Positions 54,737-64,000 of a DNA stretch of 64,000 nucleotides are shown in pieces. Numbering within the stretch: the first letter of the stretch is position 1; each line of letters begins with the position of its first letter. Origin of the DNA: Phyllostachys edulis. Lineage: Eukaryota; Streptophyta; Magnoliopsida; Poales; Poaceae. The stretch covers positions 30,452,816 to 30,516,815 of the forward strand of contig CM070563.1 in assembly GCA_036346405.1 (NCBI GenBank). The letters are read 5' to 3'. Made by a program: the position numbers and the translations under genes. The notes under the pieces are model-generated. The model ran no database searches, was not told the DNA's origin, and saw only the letters and a list, made by a program, of their open reading frames with translations.

Positions 54737-56140
54737 TTGCAGGAGGTCAGGAAGGGTCTGGATGAGGGCAAGGAGGGAGATTTCAGCATAGATGAATCTG
54801 GTGCTTTGCGGTTTAAAGGCTGCCTTTGTGTGTCACAAAAGGCGGAGGTCAAGGATGACATCTTGAGGGAGGCTCATCGTACCCTGTACACTATTCATCC
54901 TGGTGAGACTAAGATGTATCGAGATCTGAAACAAAATTTTTTGGTGGAAAAGGATGAAGGTGGACATTGCTAATTATGTGGCTTCTTGTGGTGTTTGTCA
55001 GCAAGTGAAAGCTGAGCATAAGCGTCCTGCAGGGTTGTTGCAACCTTTGGAGGTTCCCCAGTGGCCTTGGGATAATATCTCTATGGACTTTGTGGTGGCA
55101 TTACCTCGTTCACCACGAGGGAAGGATGCAATTTGGGTAGTGGTGGATCGTTTCAGCAAGTCTGTGCACTTTATTCCTATTCGCACGACAAGTTCAGCGA
55201 GTGATCTAGCTCCTATTTATGTGCGTGAAATAGTGAGACTACATGGTGTGCCAAAGACCATTATTTCAGCGAGGATGCGAAGTTTGTGCGCAAGTTCGGG
55301 AGAGTCTGCGAGTCGTTGGGCACAACCGTCTTAATCTGCGTTTCACCCTCAGACTGATGGGCAGTCAGAGCGCACTATTCAGACTTTGGAGGACATGTTG
55401 CGGTCTTGCGTTCTATCTTGGAAGGGTAGTTGGGAGGATCAGTTGCCTCTTGTAGAGTTTGCTTATAATAATAGCTACCATTCCAGTATTAGAGCCACGC
55501 CATTCGAGGTTCTGTATGGGCGGAAGTGCAGGTCGCCACTTTGTTGGGATGCAGTGGGTGAGAAGGCGGTTTGGGTCGGGACTGGGTTGAAGACCGTTGA
55601 GCGTGGCCATGGTGAGCAGAATCGCTGCTTGACCAGCATGCAGAAAAGCTATGCGAGATGTGAGGAGACGTGACTTGGAGTTTGCGATGGGTGATCGGTG
55701 CTCTTGAGAGTGTCTCCCACCAAAGGCATTGTCCGATTTGGTACCAAAGGAAGCTTAGCCCGAGGTGCGTTGGACCGTTCGATTATTGCAAGAATTGGAA
55801 AGTTAGCTTCTTGCTTGGACCTTCCCGAGTCCATGCGCGGGGTTCTAATGTGTTTCACGTCTCCATGCCGAGAAAATTTTTGAGAGACCCGAGCATGAGA
55901 TTTTGTTGGAGCCGTGACTATCGGCAAGACCTCACAATTGAGTCGCGCCGGTCGTGATTCTGGAGAGATCGGAGCGAGTCTTTGAGGCACAAGACGTTGG
56001 TATCGTCAAGGTCTTTGTGGGCGATCATCGAGAGAGAGGCGACGACAGGAGTTAGAGTCTGCATCGCGAGCAATATCCGGAGTTGTTCACGTCGGGTACG
56101 TGTGATTTTTTGTTTAATTTCAGTTGTGGTGGTTCTTTCG
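54737..56140 (+). pseudogene. G integrase and chromodomain remnant
   Basis: The zinc-binding part is split by a frameshift near 54940 in a T-rich run: LREAHRTLYTIHPGETKMYR in one frame, IANYVASCGVCQQVKAEHKR in the next. The core has MDFVVALPRSPRGKDAIWVV, VDRFSKSVHFIPI and LHGVPKTIIS, then loses frame over the second Asp; the HPQTDGQSERT block with the Glu is near 55347. AYNNSYHSSIRATPFEVLYG follows. The C-terminal module and the chromodomain (RSERV, then a shifted YPELFTSG-type end near 56075-56100) are badly decayed. Confidence 0.87.
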
Positions 56141-56155
56141 TGTAGAAGACGAGTA

Positions 56156-56191
56156 GAATTCGGGGTCGAATTCTGTTTAAGGGGGGTAGAA
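56156..56191 (+). promoter_or_regulatory. G polypurine tract and upstream stem-loop
   Basis: GAATTCGGGGTCGAATTC (56156-56173; 7-base stem, loop GGGT), then TGTTT and AAGGGGGGTAGAA directly against the LTR. Essentially identical to L1. Confidence 0.9.
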
Positions 56192-58563
56192 TGTAATATC
56201 CCAAAATAACTCTTGAGGGCCTATGTGTAATTAGACGAAAGGGGATACGTGAAAACAGAATATTTTGGAGTTTTAGGGAGAAGTTGATTCGTATCAGAAT
56301 AAAAGGATCGTAGAGAGAGTGGTTTCTAGAAACCCTAGTTATCTTTTCCTTTTTCCCTTGTTTCTGCGCCGCCGCCCTCTTCGTTTTCTTTCCTTTTGCC
56401 TGCGCGTGGAGGCCAGCACCAGGGTCGCCGCTCGCCGCTGACGCTTTGCTGCGTGGAAGCTACCGTGCGAGCCACCGCTGCTGCGTGGAGATTGGTTCTG
56501 GCCGAATTAATTCCTACTGCCGGCCTTGTACCTACTGCCGGCCTTGCACGCGTGGAGTTTTGGTTCGGCGACATCTTCTAGTGCAGGTTTGTCCAACCGG
56601 CTGCTGTCGATTTTGTTGCCTTGCTAACTCCGGTGGTTTTCTAGTCACGCGAGTGGTGTGTATGCATGCAGTAACTAGCGTTAGATTTACCTTGAATGCA
56701 TGCAGCGGTGACTTTAGAAGTTGATTAGTTAATGGTGTACTACCTTGATTATTTAATTGCTTGGCATGCTGCGAGATTGGTTAATGGGAGGCATGCATAG
56801 CTCTGCTGCATGATTATTTAATTGCATGCCTTAGGCTACTAGTGATAGAGAATTAATTATATGGTGCTGCACGCATGCATTTTAGTTGGACTAGTAGGGG
56901 GAGAGAGAGAAGAATTAGGTGCTGCAAGCATGTATGCTTAAATAGTAAAAGTGAGACAATTACTAGCTAAAGTTGCATGCTTCGTATATATGTGTTTTTT
57001 TAGAATAGTAAAGGAGAGAGGGGCTAGCATGTTTTGTTGGAATAGTAAGGGAAATTATTATCATGTTTCTAGTCAGGAAGATATCGAACAATAGATTGGA
57101 TTAGTCTGCTGTTCTGTTGTACGATTTATTCGGGTACCTTAATAGCGAATTTTGGGAATATCATCTACTAGTTAATTGTAGATAATTTCAGTATCTTCCC
57201 ATAGAGTATTTAATCATATTGAGTGGACGAGTAATTTTTAAGTTATGAATTTAGTAAGGCTCGCTGTCCAGAAGATGACAGATCGGCCTTCTAGAATAAA
57301 AACGGGGGGTTAGATGATTTAATTAGAAGTCATGGTAATCTAAGAAAATATGAAGAATTTTGTGTAGATTCCAGATTGGGGTGGTTTGCCATGATCGGAC
57401 TTGTGAGTCAAAAGTTACGCCCATTTTAGTACCAGGACAGCAAGGGGTGACTGTTCGGTATTGGGGATGCGTTGTAGATTTGGGGGACGTGTAGGAGCGA
57501 TGTCAATTAATTGTTGTTCCTGTGATGCTGTTGTTTGTATTGAAATTTGAGTGTTCAATGTAGGAGAGACGACGTGCTTGTTGCCATCTTCTAGCCAGAC
57601 CGTGCGTCGCAACTAGTAAAGGCAAGTGCATGGTAGACAGCGATCAATGATTGATCACTGTATTTCTTTATCGTTCATTACCATTATTGTTGTGCTTTTA
57701 TTTTTATTTAATTGCAAGCAATGGAATGGTATGACTATATCTTGTGGATGAACATGAGGAAAATTGGATATGATGAATATGATGGAATTATGCATCTTTG
57801 CATTCATAAGCATCTTTGCATATGAGAAGGTGATCATGATTGATCACAACTCCACGGGAGTGGAGGAGGTCCCCGATCCTTGAGGAGGAACGGGCTTGAG
57901 AGTGAACGTTGTCGCGAGCGTTCACTCATGCTATCTCGATATCTGTGAAAGAAGTGCATGTGGACATGTAGAGTAGAGTTGCATTGAGATATGAGATGAA
58001 TGTGTGTGAAAACAAAGAGAAGAGAATGGCATGAGAATATTAATAGAAGGACATGTGATGATAATGAAGTTATTGAATACTATTGTTTTACCATTGATTG
58101 TTGTTTATTGATGTATTTGCTGAGTCGTGGACTCACCCTTGCTTTTTTGTTGGTTTTAGGTGATCATTAAGGGCGCCACGCTTGAGAGGGACTAGAGCAC
58201 ATGGAATAGTTTTATACTTCAATCACATGACTAGTTGCCATGAGAACTATTTGATTCACTATTGCTAGGATACTTTCAGGACATGATTGAATTTGAATAA
58301 GCTTATATGGTTGCTTTGGACCAGTCTAATTTGTTCCAAGGTTTTGGATCTACTGGTTTGGTGCTGTTTTAGATTTATTATTTTGCTATGTTTCCCTTGC
58401 TTGTTTATTCATGCTTACCATGTCTTTATGCTTGTTCTATTGTGGCCCATGGATGGGTTTCACTAATGCTTTGCTTGCTGAAATTCTATAGTGTGTTAAT
58501 GAATATTAGTTGAAAGGGTAGTTTAGTGGCATTCCAGGCTCTGTGTTGGGCTGAGGTGTTACA
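56192..58563 (+). repeat. G 3' LTR (2372 bases)
   Basis: TGTAATATCCC...GAGGTGTTACA. Complete at both ends. It carries the same hairpins as the left copy (about 57900-57927 and 58121-58135). The GC-richer segment (56360-56600) differs from the left copy by many short indels, while the AT-rich remainder is nearly identical. The next bases, CTTAC, would be the target sequence. Confidence 0.92.
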
Positions 58564-58603
58564 CTTACTATCCCATTATAACCTTTCCAAAAGAAACTCA
58601 ATT
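58564..58603 (-). mobile_element. Last recognisable piece of element D
   Basis: CTTACTATCCCATTATAACC and onward aligns with L1 near 5933-5970 and with the reverse of L2 near 41660-41695. The match fades around 58603, where another sequence begins. D's PBS and 5' LTR are not in the window. Confidence 0.55.
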
Positions 58604-59696
58604 TGACTCTTTTGGAGAAATTTCATGAAAATAAGTTCTTTGTGCGAAAACAAAAGCTTAAATTATGAAAAAAAAACTATTTGAAAATTGGATTTTTAAA
58701 GGGCTACATAAGTTGGAAATGCTCCAAATATGTTTGTACAGTTGATTGTGTGAAAATTTAGAGCAAATTACAACAAATCCTCTTTTTCTCCAAAAATCTG
58801 CACTGAAATATGTTGACAGGCTCAATCTCAGCCGGTCTGACCAGCTGCTCCTAGCGGTCTGACCGCTAGCCCACTGGACTGACCGCCCATTGCCTAGCAG
58901 TCAGACCGGGTATGCGTATGGGTCTTTTTCTTCCAACTCCCAAACCGTTTTTTTCCTTCAATTGCCTTCTTATCCACTCGAAAACACCCTTTCTCTCACC
59001 TCAAGCTGCCTCTCTCCTGTCTGGCCTTGGATCTCCTTTCCTCAGCCATCGAATTTCATCCTGAGGTATTCAAAATGTTTTCCTCCTCTTTCCATTCCAT
59101 GGATTGGTTTGAGTTATTATTGACTGATTTCACAATGCCACGAAAACATATGTGGAGGAAGTTCTCTCAAATCCGGCCTTGTATCTTCAAGTTTTCTATA
59201 GGAAATTCATCTTCAACCCTCTCCTCTCTTCATCTAAGCCAGTAAACTCTCAATCCCTACTTGCATTATGGCTTCACTGTGATTTTCCCCAAATTTCTAG
59301 GGTTTGACATGAATATCCTAAATTCATTCAAATTGGCGGAAAAATTATTGATATGCAAGTAGAATGGAATTAGATTGATATAATTCTAATGTCACATTGC
59401 ACGTTTTTGGGTTGAAATCTGTTTTCTCCAAAAACCTGTTGCCATTGTCTTTGGCGGTCTGACTGGCCGTTCCTGGTGGTCTGACTGGCCATAACAATAG
59501 CATTGCAATTTGGACTTAAAATTATTGCAATCTTATTCCCTGAACTCCTATGTTAATCCTTGTGTTCTTTTCAGCGAAAATGCCTTGAAACTCTGCTCTC
59601 CCCTCTTCGTCAAAATAAAAAGTGCCAATTGAGGATATATCTGAAGAAGAGTTTGAAGAATAAGAAGAAGTAACTGACAATGACAATATTTATGAA
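58604..59696. other. Leader-like region of a copia-type fragment
   Basis: About 1.1 kb with no long ORF. It contains several GGTCTGACCGC-type motifs (58835-58912 and 59455-59490), some palindromic, of a kind I associate with grass copia-type LTRs or leaders. Pyrimidine-rich stretches and ATTTCTAGGGTTTGACATG near 59290 suggest a transcribed leader with possible introns. A frame reading VPIEDISEEEFEE near 59625 stops early. Confidence 0.4.
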
Positions 59697-60532
59697 GACT
59701 ATCTACCCAATCCAACCCCTTTTTTCATTGTGCATATGAGAGAAGGATCAAAAGTGAGAAATACACTACTTTGAGACACACAAATCAGTTTCTCTTTCCA
59801 AAAAATGCAACTGAAGCAATCTTCCATACTAATTTCCAAGAGGATCTCTTTTATCATGTGTATGAGAAGAACTTTGCAAATCATCAGTATGTGACATGGA
59901 GTTATCTCAATCGGAATCCTCTCTACAATGGACTCAACTATCTTTTTTGTCGAGTAAAGTGGGATAACTTTGTGACATTCAAGTGCGATTATCACTCTAA
60001 GACTATCAAGCAATTCTTTGTCACAGTCCATGTATCTCTTGAGTATGATTCTCTCACTTGGATGACCACCACAAAACAACTCAGTGCCTCCAAGACAGAC
60101 TGTCCTAAATCCTGGCTAATCCCTGAAACTCAGAGCTTTAAGGTACACCTTGAGGATCCTTGGGATTTCACTCTAGTGGATGAACTATATGATGCTACTA
60201 ATAGCTCTGAGCGTGGAAAAGTGACCGGACTTCTACCCCTTCCGAGCATCATAAATAGGATAATAAAAGAAACATTCTTTCCAAGAGGCGGCAACGATGA
60301 TGAGGTTGATGGTAGGGCTTGGAATGTTATCAATCACATTTTGAAGGGCATCAAGTCTGATGTCGTGGACTTCATCATAACAGAGATAGCTCTATCAAAG
60401 AGGGATACGAAGAAGAGTATTTATTATGCTCCCTACATTATGAAGCTGATTCGAGACAAGTTTGACTTCAACCTTGCTTGTGATGAAATTCATACGGAAT
60501 ACAAACCAAGTGACACCCCTCCTCCATCCTAG
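59697..60532 (+). CDS. Unidentified retrotransposon-type protein, open frame
   Basis: The frame is open for about 278 codons from just after a TGA near 59694 to the stop at 60530-60532. There is no ATG near its start, so a spliced or frameshifted beginning is likely. Visible features are YTTLRHTNQFLFPKNATEAI, FHTNFQEDLFYHVYEKNFAN, WSYLNRNPLYNGLNYLF, WDNFVTFKCDYHSKTIKQFF, and an acidic stretch (GGNDDEVDGRAWNVINHILK) near residue 200. There are no zinc knuckle, RT, integrase or transposase motifs. It resembles in style the unclassified ORFs of grass copia-like elements, but I cannot name the family. Codon use is AT-rich, unlike the captured genes. Confidence 0.5.
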
Positions 60533-61172
60533 TGGGAGTCCCATTTGGTATTTGATGCCAAAGGGGAAGAAGAATAAAGAATAAAGAATAAGAATGCAGG
60601 GTTGAATGGAAGTTTGCAAAGGAAAGTAGTGGTTCTCTTATTTAGGTCAATAGACCTTGTCTTATAAGGATAAGCTTTGTATTCTTTCATGTAATATCTT
60701 TTGTAAAGCTTATTGAACCATGTATGGCTCTTAGGCATATTTTGGATATTTGGATGTTTTTTTATGACTTGAGTTATGTCTTATGCTATTTATTTGTATC
60801 TTTGTTCAAAAATATGTTTATTATGGATCTATATCTTGATGCATGCAAATTTAATTCTTGATTAAAATTGTTGTGTCATGGTTCCATGGATCCAATATAT
60901 AGAGGAAACTCCGCCAAATTCATAAAATCCATATATGTGCATGAATTTCCTTCAAAACTCATATGCACATATTTAGGGGGAGTTTAATCTTTGCATTGTG
61001 GTTTTCCTAGAAATTAATTCAAAATCTCTTTTGTTTCATTACAAATGAGTTAGTAGCTAACAAAGCTTATGCTACAACATACAATTTGTTTTGTACTCAA
61101 TGTATACTCAAAAATCATCTCTAAATTCCTTATTTGTTAAGGATTGTCATCAATTACGAAAAAGAGGGAGAT
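60533..61172 (+). other. Untranslated region and probable PPT of the copia-type fragment
   Basis: AT-rich and non-coding. It has TTTAGGGGGAGTTTAATC near 60968 and GTCATCAATTACG followed by AAAAAGAGGGAGAT (61159-61172). Purine runs of this form come just before the 3' LTR in Maximus/SIRE-type copia elements. Confidence 0.5.
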
Positions 61173-62355
61173 TGAAGAATCTAGACCCATCATTATATGT
61201 TAATGGAGTATTCTGACAATTAATTACAATCGTCATGTGGACTAACATTTTCCATGAGTTGGTAAAACAGGTTGAGTCCCATGATGATAAAGACTTTGGG
61301 TGGCGTCGTGAGTTGATTATCATCAAGTCAAGACACAGAATGAAGGATGTCATCATGTGTTGATGAGCATCAATACAAGATCCCGAAGTGAATAAGATCA
61401 TCATGTGTGCTGATGACTATCAAGTCAAGAACCCGAACTTAGAGTAGAAATGTTCATCATTAAGTGATCACTCCAAAATAGATACTCAAGGGAAAGGTGC
61501 GACTAGCATAGGCTAAGGTTGTGTTCCTAGTCTTTTACCCATCTTGGTGTTAGGTGCGATGACCAGATTGCTCGTATAGGTTGCCGTACTATTAAGAGGA
61601 GTCCTGATTAGTAGCTTGAGTGTGTCATGTGTTGATAGCTCTTAGTACTTTCTCTAGCTCTTCTAGGCATGATGCTATTATTTGCAAATGTGTTTTGCAA
61701 ATAGTTGAAGCTCATGCATAATCCTTGTAGCATGTGACTTTAGTTTGCGAATGTATTTTGCAAACAGTTTAAGTTCATGTACCAAATTCCTTATGGCATG
61801 ATTATGAAAGTTGGCAAATGTGTTTTGCAACTTGTTGAAAATCTTGTTTTCATCCCTCATTTGCATCGCACATCAATTGGCAATCCTGTTTTGCAAAATT
61901 GAGTTGAAGTAATTTGCAAAATCAGTTTTTGATTCATTGACCGGACTGACTGCAGTGGGTAGACCGAACTGGCCGAAACACCAGGCCTTTGAAGCGGTCA
62001 GCTTTTTCCAGAAAGCTTCTTTACTCGTTTGGGCTTATCTCAATGTGGAATAGGGGAAACCAGCAAGTTTCCGATCACCATGCAAAAAAGTTCAAGTGTT
62101 CTTACAGTTTGCTTCTTGAGCTTTGCTTTCTTGCAATTTGCATTTATCAAATAAAATTGCTCGCTTGTCTCCTTAAGATTGCTTTCCTTATCTTAGTCTT
62201 AACTTGTTGGTGCACTTAGTATAAACTAATTGATTTAGGTTTTAATTGAGCAAAATCGAATTGATTTACAATTTCGCATAAAACTCGATTTTAGCCAAAA
62301 GAATTTTTAAAAACCGTCTATTCAACCCCCTCTAGTTGACCTCCTTGATCTTACA
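61173..62355 (+). repeat. Probable 3' LTR of a copia-type element (1.18 kb)
   Basis: It starts TGAAGAATCTAG after the purine tract and ends ATTCAACCCCCTCTAGTTGA plus CCTCCTTGATCTTACA; the CCCCCTCTAG block close to the end is common in plant copia LTRs. Inside are three near-copies of TGCGAATGTGTTTTGCAAA-like sequence (61680-61910). No PBS follows, consistent with a 3' LTR. The 5' LTR is not seen, so the call rests on one copy. Confidence 0.5.
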
Positions 62356-63107
62356 CCAGGCGGCAGTCAGAACGGCTGGCTGGCGGTTAGACCGACTGAG
62401 GACGGTGGTCTAACCGGCCAGTGAAGTTTCATGCGCCCGGAAGGCGGTGAATTTCATATGTTAGTTCAAAGTCATGGGATTCCGTGCACATGTGTTACAC
62501 GATGCATGTTTTGGCTAACGTGGGTCAAGTTACAAAAAACTTGTGCTGATAATCGATTTCTTAATCTATTGTTGTGCAGGTGGTTTAGAGTTAACGACAG
62601 TCAACAGCGAGGATGATCAGGACATAGCTAGGAGAGCTGAGATCCAGAACGATCGATGATGATGGGTGAAGTGGTTGGACTCAAGCATGACACAAGATGG
62701 AAAAGAACGACCGAATGGGAAGTTCGGTGCAACGAATTGCATCAAGTGACTTGGGGGGTCAGTGCAAGTGTCATGGTGGTTTCGATGGGAGTCGGATGGG
62801 AGAAACTTGCTGAGATGAAGAGGCATCGATGAACCTACACGTGGCGAAGCGTAGGATTGCTTCACCTTGATTGGACTCGACCTTTGGAGAAGTGGTATTT
62901 TAGTATCTTCGCCAAAATACTGGGATGGTGACCTTAGAGAAACCATGGTGCAAGACAGCACAAGGATAGGTGGTTTAGGTCAAGAGAGGACGTAGATCAT
63001 GAAGAGACGGATTCAAAAGACCCAGTTCGTCATCTGCTTTGAGAAGTATGCGTGAGTATAAACCTATTTGTGTGAGGGCTTAATGGGTGCCCAATAGGGT
63101 TTTCTCT
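62356..63107. other. Unassigned sequence between the copia LTR and LTR E
   Basis: It begins with GGTTAGACCG/GGTCTAACCGG motifs like those at 58.8 kb, so it may be the LTR or leader of a related copia element that the first one inserted into. No coding of note; the open frame at 62617-62961 (minus) has no recognisable domain. The last bases before E are TCTC. Confidence 0.4.
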
Positions 63108-64000
63108 TGTAACACCCCAGCCCAACTCGAGCCTGGAATGCTACTAAACTAACAACATACCACAATAAAACTAAGACATTTTACTAAATTTCGGCAGAAC
63201 CTTATTTGTATAGCTAACTATACCAGAGGTTCCAACAGTTAAAACAAACATCATAATTAAACAATCCAACATCCAGCATAATCGATAGGTATTCAAGATA
63301 TGCTAGTCTACTAAAGCATAACCAAAGGTATCCAACATATGTTACTCATCACTATTACAAATAATCCAATGCATAAAACATAACCATAACAAATCCTTTA
63401 AGCAGTATGATCATTTGTTAAGGCGTGATCTAAAATTTAATCAATTATAAAAGATTCGTGGTAGTGTGTGTCCGAACATATGACTACTCCCTCCCATGCA
63501 TATCGTTCTTATAAGGGGTACCTAAAACCACAAACAAAGCAAGAGTGAGTCCACAGACTCAGCAAAGTACAAATAATAAGACATTAAAACACACCAATAT
63601 AACATCAGCATCCATTCTCGAATCTTTACCATACAACATGTCATATGCTTATGTAATGCTCAATGCAACCTTTCTCTTTAACTCTTTGTGCATTTTACTG
63701 GTAATGCAAGGTATGCAACCGTCGATGCATACCCATGCCTGTGCTCGCAAGCACAGGGACCAAGAGCCCAATACTCCGCAAGTAATGGGGACCTCAAGCC
63801 CACACTCCACAAGTGTGGGGACCTCAAGCCCGTCATATACATGACGGGGACCTCAAATCATTGCTTGGTCACCACGTGACCAAGCCTCAAATATGATGAC
63901 ATGATGCACATGTACAATTCATCTTTCCATCATTAACATGTAAAAGCCAATTCCTCTATTCATCATTAACATGTAAAAATAGCAGCATCATGTATGAATA
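63108..64000 (-). repeat. LTR E, partial (runs out of the window)
   Basis: It starts TGTAACACCCCAGC, like L1 and C, with no primer site on its left, so it should be the 3' LTR of a minus-strand element lying to the right. Shared landmarks are TTCGGCAGAACCTT near 63188, the TGAGTC/GACTCA hairpin (63546-63561) and a very regular hairpin array (63695-63885). Confidence 0.8.
63695..63885. promoter_or_regulatory. Hairpin array in LTR E, the clearest in the window
   Basis: H0 GGTATGCA/TGCATACC around CCGTCG (63709-63733); H1 CCTGTGCT/AGCACAGG (63738-63757); an extra unit CCCA-ACT/AGT-TGGG (63767-63790); H2 CCCACACT/AGTGTGGG, a perfect 8-base stem (63799-63820); H3 CCCGTCAT/ATGACGGG, perfect (63829-63849); H4 CTTGGTCAC/GTGACCAAG (63864-63885). 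Units are joined by GGGACCTCAAGCCC or close variants, giving a period of about 30 bases. Confidence 0.65.

Larger units (their letters stand above)
48747..58563 (+). mobile_element. Element G: Ty3/gypsy chromovirus inserted in D
   Basis: Two 2.37 kb LTRs flank a 5.1 kb interior with PBS, gag, protease, RT, RNase H, integrase and PPT in sense order. Pol has several stops and frameshifts. Its LTR termini, PBS context, PPT and PPT hairpin are nearly the same as those of L1, L2 and D, making G-like elements the best candidates for mobilising them. The first 19 bases of the left LTR and some D sequence beside it are deleted, so no target duplication can be read. Confidence 0.92.

Noticed and set aside
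59699..60079. A 126-codon minus-strand frame
   Set aside because: A shadow of the plus-strand ORF at 59697-60532, with no domain features.

Overview
The window is plant repetitive DNA, almost certainly from a grass. Nearly every base can be assigned to transposable elements stacked inside one another. I see no intact host gene and no tRNA, rRNA or CRISPR. The grass call rests on the GC-rich leader segments, the families of chromodomain Ty3/gypsy elements and LARD-like non-autonomous elements, a CACTA end, and captured exon fragments of plant housekeeping genes. Rice or a close relative is plausible, but the genus cannot be fixed from sequence alone.

Layout (names used below). 1-543: right end of a CACTA (En/Spm) DNA transposon, then about 275 bases of unassigned flank. 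820-10670: L1, a complete non-coding LARD-like element on the minus strand (LTRs about 3.08 kb, imperfect 5-base target duplication). 10753-19420: element A, a decayed minus-strand Ty3/gypsy chromovirus with a 4.17 kb LTR, broken in gag by B. 19421-28932: element B, a minus-strand chromovirus with nearly intact gag-pol and a 5' LTR cut to 546 bases. 28933-34267: element C, the gag-PR-RT half of another minus-strand gypsy element plus its 5' LTR, fused to B by a deletion. 34268-36820, 46478-48746 and 58564-58603: element D, an old minus-strand relative of L1, broken by C, L2 and G. 36821-46477: L2, a complete plus-strand LARD-like element with a perfect GCTCT duplication. 48747-58563: G, a plus-strand chromovirus with a broken gag-pol. 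58604-62355: a Ty1/copia-like fragment with one open ORF and a probable 3' LTR. 62356-63107: unassigned. 63108-64000: start of another minus-strand LTR, E.

How the elements relate. L1, L2, D and G share LTR termini (TGTAAT...GTTACA type), an initiator-Met-tRNA primer binding site and an almost identical polypurine tract with a stem-loop just upstream. L1 and D also keep a scrap of chromodomain coding DNA next to the PPT. The simplest reading is that L1, L2 and D are deletion or replacement derivatives mobilised in trans by G-like chromoviruses.

Most interesting content. (1) The LTRs of L1 and L2 each carry two captured host gene fragments, in sense orientation and at the same place in the LTR: L1 has methylcrotonoyl-CoA carboxylase alpha (MCCA) plus SEC63/ERdj2; L2 has eIF2B-alpha plus a DUF789 protein. 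(2) Otherwise diverged LTRs share an ordered set of small hairpins whose loops and linkers are kept while stems change in a paired way, a TGAGT...ACTCA hairpin found in all eight LTR families present, and a PPT-proximal hairpin with a GGGT loop. These look like conserved structured RNA or cis-acting signals rather than chance. (3) The U3 parts of A and B hold different tandem-repeat arrays.

All comparisons were made by eye between copies inside the window and against remembered protein families. No alignment or database search was run.
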